From the NCBI GenBank assembly GCA_946623765.1, contig CAMORL010000060.1, positions 1 to 9,229 of the forward strand: 9,229 nucleotides of DNA. The letters run 5' to 3'. Positions 1 to 6,075 of this stretch are shown piece after piece; the first letter of the stretch is position 1, and each line of letters opens with the position of its first letter. The notes under the pieces were generated by a model. That model was given only the letters and a program-made list of their open reading frames with translations. It made no database searches and had not been told where the DNA came from. Position numbers and translations under genes: made by a program. Source of the DNA: an uncultured Clostridia bacterium. Its GTDB lineage: Bacteria > Bacillota_A > Clostridia > Christensenellales > CAG-138.

Positions 1-130
1 GGATAGATCTGAAACAATAAAAAGAAACCGATAAAAAGTCCTGCCATGTAAAGCTGTGATGGGAAACCGAGGCTTTCCCATCAAGGGGAAGCCCTGGATG
101 CGCATCGGAACAGTTTGAACACCTCAGAAA
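1..130. other. Left-edge region without a supportable gene
   Basis: This stretch lies beyond the terminator of the leftward operon. Positions 1-40 are clearly richer in A and T than the rest of the window. All three plus-strand frames contain stops near the edge. On the minus strand, an ATG at 47 opens a short hydrophobic frame (MAGLFIGFFLLFQIY) and another ATG at 81 opens a second frame; both run off the left edge. Neither has a convincing ribosome binding site, so I do not call a gene. A stem-loop at 57-83 is the only clear structure. Confidence 0.4.
57..83. other. Perfect 10-bp inverted repeat (stem-loop)
   Basis: TGATGGGAAA at 57-66 pairs with TTTCCCATCA at 74-83 around a 7-base loop. 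No U run follows on either strand, so it is not a standard intrinsic terminator. The right arm can instead pair with GGGGAAGC at 85-92 (GCTTTCCC at 72-79, one G-U pair), so two hairpins exclude each other. The role is unknown. It could belong to a transcript that lies mostly to the left of the window. Confidence 0.4.
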
Positions 131-163
131 TAAAAAAACAGAAGACACCGGAAGCGGTGTCTT
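131..163 (-). terminator. Intrinsic terminator of the MBOAT-DHHW-RCC1 operon
   Basis: Read on the minus strand, AAGACACCG (163-155) and CGGTGTCTT (150-142) form a perfect 9-bp stem with a CTTC tetraloop, followed after three bases by a run of seven T (138-132). It begins 18 bases after the stop codon of the RCC1 gene. On the plus strand the same stem is followed by only four T, so rightward termination would be weak. Confidence 0.9.
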
Positions 164-180
164 TTGCAATTGCGGTTGAA

Positions 181-1644
181 TCAGTCGATCTTTGTTGCGC
201 CGAGGTTCCAGGACGAGACGTCGCATTCGCCGAAGGCGTTGCTGCCGCGCGCGACGACGCTGCCGTCCGAAAGAAGAACCGCGCTGTGCGTACCGCCTGC
301 GGCAATCGCAACGGCGCCGGACAGATCGGAGAAGTCGAGCGCATCGCGCGAGCGGAACCAGCGGGAGAGTACGCGCGCATCCCGGGTGAGGGCAAGATAT
401 CCCGTGCTGCCTGCGGAGACGCCGACGAGATCGGTCCAGTTCGGCACGGTGAGGTTCACGCCGACGAGTTTTCCGTCCCCCGTAAGTCCGATGCAGTAGC
501 CGGTGGAAACGTCGATGTCGACGCAGTCAAGCACCGTATCGCTGCGCATGGCGGCGTGTGAGGACAAAAGCTGCCCGTCCGCAGTAACCGCGCAGACGGC
601 ATAGCTGCCGCCGCCGAGGACCGTGACGCCGCGCCAGCCGGACAGCGTCTGATACGGCTGGAATCCGGCACAAAGCACGGTGCCGTCCGTTTTCAGCCCG
701 AGCGTGTTGTAATCCGTGCAGACGATCGCGGCGACGTCCGTCCAGTCTGCGACGTCGCATTGTCCTTCTGTGTTCCGTCCCGTCGCGACGACGGTGCCGT
801 CGCTCCTGAGACCGACCGTGTGGTACGCGCCGCAATCAATCGCCGTGATCGAGGTCCATGCGGACACATTGCACTGCCCGTCCTCGCTGCGTCCCGCGGC
901 GATTACAGTGCCGTCGCTCCTGAGACCGACGGTGTGATAGAAGCCGACAGCGAGGTGATTCTGCGGCAGCGTTTCGCGATACGATTGCAGGGTACGGATC
1001 TGTTCCAGCGTTTCGTTTGAGATGCCGAGCATCGTATTGATTGCAAATGCCGGATCGCTTTCTCCGGTCACCCGCACGGCAATCGCTTCCGCGCGCGCCT
1101 TTGCGTCCGAGTAGCTTCCGAGCGCGCGGAACAGGGTAAAGGCTTCGTTCGGATCCGACGCTTCGGTTCTGTCGGCGATTGCATAACGGCAGGCATCGTA
1201 GCGGTCGAGCGCGTCGGCATACCCCGCAAGGGCGAAGAACGCGTCCTTTGCGGCGTCGTATTCGCCTGCGTCATAGAGCAGCTGTGCGGAGCGGTAGCGG
1301 CATTCCGTGACGCGCTCGCGGCTGTCCTGATAGTCGCCGAGCTGCGAGAACAGGGTCAGCGCATCGCCGGGCTTTCCGTTTTCCAAAAGGGACAGCGCAA
1401 GACGGTACCGGTATTCCGTCAGCGAAGCGGCGGAATCCTCGGTCTGTTCTGCGGACGAAAGCAGCGCGACCGCTTTTTCGTAGTCGCCGCTTTCCGCCGC
1501 CTGCTTTGCGCGGTCGGTGAGGAGTTTTTCACGGTTGTGATAGAGGATCAGCGCGACGAGAAACAGCACCGCCATCAGCGCGGTGGAAACAAAGACCGCG
1601 ATTCGTGCAAACCGTTTGCCGAAGGAAGCTTTCTTTTTCTTCAT
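181..1644 (-). CDS. Membrane-anchored TPR-like / RCC1-repeat propeller protein
   Basis: This 487-residue protein has a lysine-rich N-terminus, one membrane helix (about 15-35) and an outside-facing remainder, by the positive-inside rule. Residues 42-185 hold alpha-helical TPR-like units with the recurring LGDYQDS / GYADA / LGSYSDA signature, common in Clostridia. Residues 231-480 hold seven RCC1-like repeats (HTVGLRSDGTV...GQC..W). Repeats 1, 2 and 7 are well conserved and 3-6 degenerate; seven fits a closed seven-bladed propeller. The start is the ATG at 1644 because it begins the anchor, sits 4 bases after the DHHW stop and follows GGGGTG. The same frame stays open upstream to 1845, but that part lies over the DHHW 3' end. 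It is the last gene of the operon. Its function is unknown; I infer a binding or scaffold role beside the O-acylation pair. Confidence 0.85.
   Translation of the reverse strand: MKKKKASFGKRFARIAVFVSTALMAVLFLVALILYHNREKLLTDRAKQAAESGDYEKAVALLSSAEQTEDSAASLTEYRYRLALSLLENGKPGDALTLFSQLGDYQDSRERVTECRYRSAQLLYDAGEYDAAKDAFFALAGYADALDRYDACRYAIADRTEASDPNEAFTLFRALGSYSDAKARAEAIAVRVTGESDPAFAINTMLGISNETLEQIRTLQSYRETLPQNHLAVGFYHTVGLRSDGTVIAAGRSEDGQCNVSAWTSITAIDCGAYHTVGLRSDGTVVATGRNTEGQCDVADWTDVAAIVCTDYNTLGLKTDGTVLCAGFQPYQTLSGWRGVTVLGGGSYAVCAVTADGQLLSSHAAMRSDTVLDCVDIDVSTGYCIGLTGDGKLVGVNLTVPNWTDLVGVSAGSTGYLALTRDARVLSRWFRSRDALDFSDLSGAVAIAAGGTHSAVLLSDGSVVARGSNAFGECDVSSWNLGATKID
794..930 (-). repeat. Two identical 23-bp copies within RCC1 repeats 1 and 2
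   Basis: Bases 794-816 and 908-930 are identical over 23 bp and encode the same GLRSDGT core of two adjacent RCC1 repeats. They lie 114 bp (38 codons) apart, which gives the repeat period. Identity at the DNA level points to a recent in-frame duplication or gene conversion within the propeller. Confidence 0.8.
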
Positions 1645-1648
1645 GTGA

Positions 1649-3109
1649 TCACCCCAGGTACTTGCGAACAATGCTGCGCATGTAGGAACTGTTGACGCCG
1701 CATCCGCGCGAGACGATGAAATAGACGTCCTCAATCCCGTAATGCTCGAAATACGGCTTGAGCTTGTTATAGCCGCCGGATTGCTTGATGAAATTGTGCG
1801 TGTCGCGGAAGTCGACGAGGCAGACGCGATCATAATACGGCGCAACGTACGGCACGAACGCGAGCCCGAAGGAGTCGCAGATCACAAGCGCGGTGTGACC
1901 TGTGTGGAATCCGGTTTCCGCAACATAGAACGGATCGTGCGTGCCGCCCAAAAACGCGGCGTACACAACGCGTTCCGGCTCCATATACCGCACTTCCTTG
2001 ACGAGCTGATCGACGTTGCGGTACACATATGCGCGTGCCGGCGCGAGCATGCCGGGAACTTCGAGCCGATCCTTGAGATCGCGGTAGCCGCTCAGCGCAT
2101 GGACGGAGGAGGAGATCGAACCGGTGAAGTCCTCGTGCACCGTGTAGGTGAAATCGTCGTAGGAAATACTCGGCACGCCGAAGGAGCGCATCATCATGCG
2201 CTGCACATAGAACGCGCCGAGTCCGGTCCAGTGATGGTCGGTCTTGAAAAAGCAGAGCTCGCCGTCCTGCATGTGCTGTTCGAGCTCGTTGACCGTGGAG
2301 AACACATAGATCCCGTCGTTGACGTTCGCCTGCAGCGTCGGCTCGACGTCGCTGTACCAGCCGCTGAATTTGTCGGGGTACAGCAGCCATTCGTTTGCGT
2401 CCTGCGAATAGGGGATGTAGGTAAAGACGACGGTCCCGTTTTCCGGCAGAGCAGCTTTGTATGCGTTCAGCGAGCGCACGGTGTCCTCGATCGCGTCCTG
2501 ACCGAACTGGAAGCGCGTGGAAAGCGATCCGTCGGATTTCCGGAGGGAGAATCTGCGCACGGTCGAGGTGTTCTTAACGGCGGGATCGACCGGCGTCGCC
2601 TGCGGCATGCCGTCGGGTTCCGCTGCGGGTGCGGGCGTCAAAGAAGGCGCTTCGGACACCGGAGGCTCGGGAAGCGTTTCAAAGGACGGCTCGGGCGTAT
2701 CCAAAAGTACGACGTCGCCGGAATCGCCCTGCTCCGGCAAAAGCACGTCGGTTTCTCCCTCAAATCCGGGATCGCTGCCTTCGTTCATCCCCTCGAGCTC
2801 GGCGATCATCGCCTGGTCGAGGATGCGTTCCTCTTCGGAAGTGGCGTCAAAGACGGCAAGCATGCGGTTTGCGGTGTTGACAACGGATTCGCGATCCGGG
2901 AACTGATCGGTCAGATATGCTTCTGCTTCGCGTGAGAAGACGCCGCCGAACCAGCTTTTGAGCGAAAACGCCGGCGCGCTCTGAAGATCGCGGTTTTCGG
3001 CGGCGGAAAAACCGCCTTCCCGGTTTGCGAAGATCAGCACGAAAAGACCGAGCGCGAAGAGGATCATGCACCACCAGTATGCGAGTATGTAAGGAATTCT
3101 TTTCTTCAC
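1649..3109 (-). CDS. DHHW family (AlgX/AlgJ-like) SGNH-type acyl transfer protein
   Basis: This 486-residue protein has one N-terminal membrane anchor (about 8-28) and the typical DHHW-family entry (AENRDLQ at 37-43, TDQFPDR at 67-73). The catalytic part carries DHHW at 291-294 and a serine in CDSFG at 411-415. Together these resemble the Asp-His and Ser of AlgX/AlgJ O-acetyltransferases, which attach acetyl groups to polymers outside the membrane. Residues about 104-180 form an acidic, proline-rich linker. The start is GTG: GAGGTG (3120-3115) lies 5 bases upstream and overlaps the MBOAT stop codon, which suggests translational coupling. It sits between the MBOAT and RCC1 genes. The family assignment is strong; the target polymer is unknown. 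Confidence 0.9.
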   Translation of the reverse strand: MKKRIPYILAYWWCMILFALGLFVLIFANREGGFSAAENRDLQSAPAFSLKSWFGGVFSREAEAYLTDQFPDRESVVNTANRMLAVFDATSEEERILDQAMIAELEGMNEGSDPGFEGETDVLLPEQGDSGDVVLLDTPEPSFETLPEPPVSEAPSLTPAPAAEPDGMPQATPVDPAVKNTSTVRRFSLRKSDGSLSTRFQFGQDAIEDTVRSLNAYKAALPENGTVVFTYIPYSQDANEWLLYPDKFSGWYSDVEPTLQANVNDGIYVFSTVNELEQHMQDGELCFFKTDHHWTGLGAFYVQRMMMRSFGVPSISYDDFTYTVHEDFTGSISSSVHALSGYRDLKDRLEVPGMLAPARAYVYRNVDQLVKEVRYMEPERVVYAAFLGGTHDPFYVAETGFHTGHTALVICDSFGLAFVPYVAPYYDRVCLVDFRDTHNFIKQSGGYNKLKPYFEHYGIEDVYFIVSRGCGVNSSYMRSIVRKYLG

Positions 3110-3118
3110 GGCGGCACC

Positions 3119-4591
3119 TCAGAAATTGTAATAGATGTTCGGGACGGAGGACTGCCGGATCAGGAAGATCACCGACACGACGAACAGCGCGGTAAGAACG
3201 ACCGCGCCGAGCAGCTCGCCCCAGAACGCCCTGCGCTCGTTTTTGGTGAAGAACCGGTTCGCCCAGTCCTTGAGCGGCAGGCAGCAGATCATGAACAGCA
3301 CGGGCAGTACGGTATATCGCTTTGCGATCAGCAGGAACGCTTTATCCGCAAACGGCAGGAAATGCAGACCGCCGTTCTTCGACAGCCCGACGAGCGCAAG
3401 CAGATGCGATCCGAGCGCGGGGAAATCCGGCATGTACAGCGTAAGCTGCTTGTCCGTGATCGGAACGCCGTCGTACGCAAAGATGACCCAGCCGACCGCG
3501 ATCAGGATCAGCGTGACGATATGGCGGATCCACGCCGGGACCTTTTCGAGGAACCGGTTGAGAACGAAGCGTTCCAGAAGCAGCAGAACGAGGTAGTACA
3601 CGCCCCAAAGCACGAAGTTCCAGTTCGCGCCGTGCCAAAGTCCGGTCAGCACCCAGACGACGGTCAGGTTCAGCACCGTGCGGAGCGTGCCTTTGCGGTT
3701 GCCGCCGAGCGGAATATAGACATAGTCGCGGAAGAAGCGGGACAGGGAAATATGCCAGCGCCGCCAGAATTCCACGATGGATTTCGAGATGTACGGATGG
3801 TCGAAGTTCTCCATATAGTGGAAGCCGAAGACGCGTCCGAGCCCGATCGCGATATCCGAATAGGCGGAGAAGTCGAAGTACAGCCGCATGGAGAAGAGCA
3901 GCGCCATCAGCCACGCGCTCAAAAACGATTCCGGTCCCGCGGAGACCTTCAGAAGATCGAGCAGCATCCGGTAGCAGACGTCCGCAAGCAGAATCTTTTT
4001 CGCAAGCCCGAGCACGACGCGCTGCATGCCGCGCAGAAAATCGGTCGCGGTCGTTTTGCGGTCGTTGAGATCCTCGGCGACGTCGGCGTACTGCACGATC
4101 GGTCCGGCGATCAGCTGCGGGAAGCAGGAGATATAGAGAAGCGTGTACAGCGGATTCTTTTGCGGACGCGCTTTTCTGCGGTAGACGTCGACCGTGTAGG
4201 TCAGAACCTGGAAGGTATAGAACGAAATGCCGACCGGCAGATGCTTGCTTGCGGCACGCGCTTCGGACCCGAACAGCGCCGCAAAGGAGTTGAACAGGAA
4301 CGAAGAGTATTTGAACCAGAAGAGAAGCGACAGCGATACGATGACGGAAAGCGCCAGAAGCAGGCGGCGCGGCGTTCTGTTCCGGCTGCGGAAAATGACC
4401 AGCGCGAGCGCATAGTTGATCAGCGTGATCGCAATCATGCCGAAGATCCAGACCGGCTCGCCCCAGGCATAGAAAAACAGGGAGAAGATCAGCAGGATCG
4501 CGTTGCGCCAGCGGAGATTTCTGCTGCAGAAATAGAGCAGCAGCAGCGCAGGCAAAAACAGGAACAGAAAGGTTGTGCTTGAAAAGACCAT
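3119..4591 (-). CDS. MBOAT family membrane O-acyltransferase, AlgI-like
   Basis: This 490-residue polytopic membrane protein begins with the classic MVFSSTTFLFLFLP of AlgI-type MBOATs. It carries FWRRWHISLSRFFRDY (275-290), YIPLGGNR (292-299) and TGLWHGANW (316-324), whose His320 matches the conserved MBOAT histidine. It ends in a typical aromatic tail (IYYNF). The family moves acyl groups, usually acetyl, from a cytoplasmic donor through the membrane to an extracellular acceptor or partner. I chose the ATG at 4591 because GAGG lies 5 bases before it. A TTG start at 4612 would add seven residues and lacks a binding site. It is the first gene of the operon, with the DHHW gene directly after it as the likely acyl acceptor or transferase. 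Substrate cannot be told from sequence. Confidence 0.95.
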   Translation of the reverse strand: MVFSSTTFLFLFLPALLLLYFCSRNLRWRNAILLIFSLFFYAWGEPVWIFGMIAITLINYALALVIFRSRNRTPRRLLLALSVIVSLSLLFWFKYSSFLFNSFAALFGSEARAASKHLPVGISFYTFQVLTYTVDVYRRKARPQKNPLYTLLYISCFPQLIAGPIVQYADVAEDLNDRKTTATDFLRGMQRVVLGLAKKILLADVCYRMLLDLLKVSAGPESFLSAWLMALLFSMRLYFDFSAYSDIAIGLGRVFGFHYMENFDHPYISKSIVEFWRRWHISLSRFFRDYVYIPLGGNRKGTLRTVLNLTVVWVLTGLWHGANWNFVLWGVYYLVLLLLERFVLNRFLEKVPAWIRHIVTLILIAVGWVIFAYDGVPITDKQLTLYMPDFPALGSHLLALVGLSKNGGLHFLPFADKAFLLIAKRYTVLPVLFMICCLPLKDWANRFFTKNERRAFWGELLGAVVLTALFVVSVIFLIRQSSVPNIYYNF

Positions 4592-4645
4592 GTTTTCCTC
4601 GAAGCAGTTCAAAAAACGCTGAATCCGATGGATCCGCTTTCCGCT

Positions 4646-4674
4646 ATTCTATCATTTTTCGACAGGGAACGCAA
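4646..4674 (-). promoter_or_regulatory. Sigma-A-type promoter of the MBOAT operon
   Basis: On the minus strand, TTGCGT (4674-4669) and TAGAAT (4651-4646) are separated by exactly 17 bp, with a TG before the -10 box (TGATAGAAT). Transcription would start near 4639, leaving a leader of about 48 nt before the ATG at 4591. This rules against any need for upstream coding sequence for the MBOAT gene. Confidence 0.8.
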
Positions 4675-4781
4675 GTGAAATCGCATGCGCAGACCGCTTC
4701 GGACGAAAAAACGCCCGCCGGAAGAAAGCCGCCGAAAAAACGGGAGGGGGATGCGGCAAACGGAACCGCGCGTCCGCATGA

Positions 4782-4812
4782 TTTACAACTTTGAGACAAC
4801 TCGTTCACAGTT
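4782..4812. promoter_or_regulatory. Three 11-bp-phased direct repeats, WalR/PhoP-box-like
   Basis: Three copies of a motif ending in ACAACT or ACAGTT start every 11 bp: TTTACAACT (4782-4790), GAGACAACT (4793-4801) and TTCACAGTT (4804-4812). On the minus strand this reads TGTGAA-N5-TGTCTC-N5-TGTAAA. The known WalR box is TGTWAH-N5-TGTWAH. One copy matches fully, one has a single mismatch and the middle one is poor. One-helical-turn phasing is typical of OmpR/PhoB-family response regulators. Position next to the putative -35 and a wall-binding gene fits, but the assignment is inference. Confidence 0.45.
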
Positions 4813-4819
4813 TTGTGAT
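4791..4819 (+). promoter_or_regulatory. Weak candidate promoter of the SH3 gene
   Basis: TTGAGA (4791-4796) and TGTGAT (4814-4819) lie 17 bp apart. The -35 is good; the -10 lacks the important second-position A, as expected of a promoter that needs an activator. It overlaps the phased repeats. Start would be near 4826. No better sigma-A pair is visible between here and the gene. Confidence 0.35.
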
Positions 4820-4939
4820 AAACAGAACACATCTCGGAGGTACAATCAATGCGAGAAAAGGAAAAATCCGGAAAAAGATGCAACCTTTTCCGCGTTTCAT
4901 CCGTCTTATTAAGTGAAGAGAATCATCCGGTGTTTTATG

Positions 4940-4947
4940 AAGGAGGT
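4940..4947 (+). promoter_or_regulatory. Perfect ribosome binding site deciding the SH3 start
   Basis: AAGGAGGT lies 6 bases before the ATG at 4954, where a signal peptide begins. A second in-frame ATG at 4849 also has GGAGGT (4836-4841) 7 bases upstream. Codons between the two (CGA, AGA, TTA, TTA, AGT, ACT, TGT) are unlike the GC-ending codons of the gene body, so I take 4954 as the main start. Confidence 0.85.
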
Positions 4948-4953
4948 ACTTGT

Positions 4954-5934
4954 ATGAAAAAGTTCATGGGATTGATGCTTGCGGCAATGCTGCTGCTTTC
5001 GATTGTGCCTGCGGTTTCTGCGGACACGGCGGTGCTTGAGGACGTCGCGGAGATCGGCGGAACGGAAGTGCGCGGCGTGGGACAGACGGGAACGATCGTC
5101 AACTGCAAAACCCGTGTGAACGTGCGTGAAAAGGCGAGCAGCAAGTCAAAACTGCTCGGCAAGGCGGACAAGGGCGATACCTTTGAAGTGCTGGGACTGT
5201 TCGGCAACTGGGTCAAGATCGATTTCGACGGTCAGGACGGGTACGTGTTCCATACGTATATCCGCGTGGAGGGCACGCCGGAGGATGTTGAGGTCACCGG
5301 CAAGGTCGGAAAGATCGTAAACTGCAACACCGCGGTCAACGTGCGCGAGGAGGCGACGAGCAAATCCAAGCTGCTGGGCACGGCAAAGAAGAACGCGACG
5401 TTCAAGGTGCTCGCAAAAGCGGGCAGCTGGGTCAAGATTCAGTATAAGTCCGATACGGAAGGCTATGTCTATAAGACCTACATCAAGATCTCGGACGAGG
5501 GTTCGGACGATCCGGTCCCGGTTTCCGACAAGATCGCGAAGATCGTGAACTGCAACACCGCGGTCAACGTGCGCGAAAAGGCGACCAGCAGCTCAAAGCT
5601 TCTGGGCACGGCGAAGAAGGGCAAGACCTACAAGGCGATTGCGGTTGAGGGCAACTGGGTCAAGATTCAGTACACGTCCGACAAAACGGGTTACGTGTTC
5701 AAGACCTATGTCAAACTCATGACCCCGGAGGAACCGATCGAAGGCAAGACGGGCACGATCAAGTGCAACACGCACGTAAACATCCGCGAAAAGGCAACGA
5801 AGAATTCGAAGCTTTTGGGTACGGCGACAAACGGCGAGACCTTCACCGTAAAGGGCAAGTCCGGCAACTGGATCAAGATCGATTTCAAGGGCAAGACCGG
5901 CTACGTGTACAATAAGTATATCAAGATCGGCTGA
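4954..5934 (+). CDS. Secreted four-repeat SH3b domain protein
   Basis: This 326-residue protein starts with a signal peptide (about 1-23, MKKF...LLSIVPAVSA, likely cleaved after the AVSA). A short acidic spacer follows, then four SH3b repeats at about 46-105, 119-179, 195-255 and 267-325. Each has the pattern C-x-T-x-VN(V/I)RE-x-A, SKLLG, (S/N)W(V/I)KI and GYV(F/Y)..Y(I/V), as in bacterial SH3_3-type domains that bind peptidoglycan or act as wall-targeting modules. No catalytic domain is present, so it may be a wall-binding or structural protein. Each repeat has one cysteine (51, 124, 200, 271). It is monocistronic: its own leader lies upstream and a strong terminator 15 bases downstream. A longer product from the ATG at 4849 is possible but less likely. 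Confidence 0.9.
   Translation: MKKFMGLMLAAMLLLSIVPAVSADTAVLEDVAEIGGTEVRGVGQTGTIVNCKTRVNVREKASSKSKLLGKADKGDTFEVLGLFGNWVKIDFDGQDGYVFHTYIRVEGTPEDVEVTGKVGKIVNCNTAVNVREEATSKSKLLGTAKKNATFKVLAKAGSWVKIQYKSDTEGYVYKTYIKISDEGSDDPVPVSDKIAKIVNCNTAVNVREKATSSSKLLGTAKKGKTYKAIAVEGNWVKIQYTSDKTGYVFKTYVKLMTPEEPIEGKTGTIKCNTHVNIREKATKNSKLLGTATNGETFTVKGKSGNWIKIDFKGKTGYVYNKYIKIG
5089..5928 (+). repeat. Four tandem SH3b repeats, copies 2 and 3 recently duplicated
   Basis: The four protein repeats are encoded in tandem with linkers of 11-15 residues. Copies 2 and 3 are the most alike: 5311-5348 and 5539-5576 differ at one base in 38, and 29 of these (5320-5348 versus 5548-5576) are identical. The offset is 228 bp (76 codons). 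This implies recent expansion or gene conversion of the array. Confidence 0.85.
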
Positions 5935-5948
5935 CCGTCGAACCCGTC

Positions 5949-5975
5949 AAGCGAGGCAAACCGCCTCGCTTTTTT
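5949..5975 (+). terminator. Intrinsic terminator of the SH3 gene
   Basis: GCGAGGC (5951-5957) pairs with GCCTCGC (5963-5969) around the loop AAACC, extended by flanking A/T pairs, and is followed by six T (5970-5975). It begins 15-17 bases after the stop codon at 5934. Confidence 0.92.
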
Positions 5976-6009
5976 GCATCTTACCGCGGTTTTTTGCATC
6001 TTGCCGCGG
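5970..6009 (+). repeat. 20-bp tandem duplication after the terminator
   Basis: The unit TTTTTTGCATCTTACCGCGG (5970-5989) is repeated at once at 5990-6009 with a single change (A5983 to G6003). The duplication copies the T run of the terminator and ends six bases before the -35 box of the next promoter. Each unit ends in the palindrome CCGCGG, so the two ends can also pair across a 14-base loop. Confidence 0.85.
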
Positions 6010-6015
6010 ATTCTC

Positions 6016-6044
6016 TTGTCAAAGGCGGCGCATCGCCGTATACT
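6016..6044 (+). promoter_or_regulatory. Strong sigma-A-type promoter of the hydrolase-LytTR operon
   Basis: TTGTCA (6016-6021) and TATACT (6039-6044) are spaced by exactly 17 bp, each one base from consensus. Start would be near 6051, about 25 nt before the ATG at 6076. The spacer contains a 13-bp dyad (CGGCG 6026-6030, CGCCG 6034-6038) that could be an operator. The position excludes the longer in-frame start at 5974. Confidence 0.85.
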
Positions 6045-6075
6045 TGCCGCATCGAAAGAAAGGCAGGTATTTGAT

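Larger units (their letters stand above)
4592..4953. other. Divergent intergenic region, 362 bp
   Basis: This gene-free region separates the leftward MBOAT operon from the rightward SH3 gene. From left to right it holds the leftward promoter (4646-4674), about 100 bp with no clear signal except a weak inverted repeat (ATGCGG 4751-4756 / CCGCAT 4774-4779), the phased hexamers and weak rightward promoter (4782-4819), a Shine-Dalgarno and ATG pair at 4836-4851, a 7-bp-stem hairpin (CGGAAAA 4869-4875 / TTTTCCG 4886-4892), and the real ribosome binding site at 4940. If transcription begins near 4826 the SH3 leader is about 130 nt, long enough for RNA-level control. Confidence 0.7.

Noticed and set aside
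1..47. Possible leftward gene start (hydrophobic MAGLFIGFFLLFQIY) at the left edge
   Set aside because: No ribosome binding site precedes the ATG, only 15 codons are visible, and its TTT/TTA/TTG codons differ from the rest of the window. It cannot be judged without sequence to the left.
55..130. Riboswitch (c-di-GMP, cobalamin or preQ1 type) at the left edge
   Set aside because: I could not match any conserved core of these classes, and no downstream gene on the right strand is in reach.
1742..2935. Long plus-strand open frame (397 codons) opposite the DHHW gene
   Set aside because: It lies wholly antisense to a gene with clear family motifs, has no ribosome binding site or family signature, and its composition reflects the complementary codon bias of a GC-rich gene.
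3362..4582. Long plus-strand open frame (406 codons) opposite the MBOAT gene
   Set aside because: The product is highly charged (rich in Arg, Glu, Gln, Asp), as expected from reading a membrane protein gene backwards; the MBOAT motifs on the other strand are decisive.
4805..4818. Inverted repeat TCACA-N4-TGTGA, CRP/FNR-like half-sites
   Set aside because: The half-sites are in reverse order to a CRP site (TGTGA-N6-TCACA), the spacing is wrong, and the 11-bp direct repeats explain the same bases better.
4644..4883. Minus-strand 79-codon frame in the divergent intergenic region
   Set aside because: It overlaps the leftward promoter and the upstream region of the SH3 gene, has no Shine-Dalgarno, and is a low-complexity, Cys- and Ser-rich product without a family pattern.
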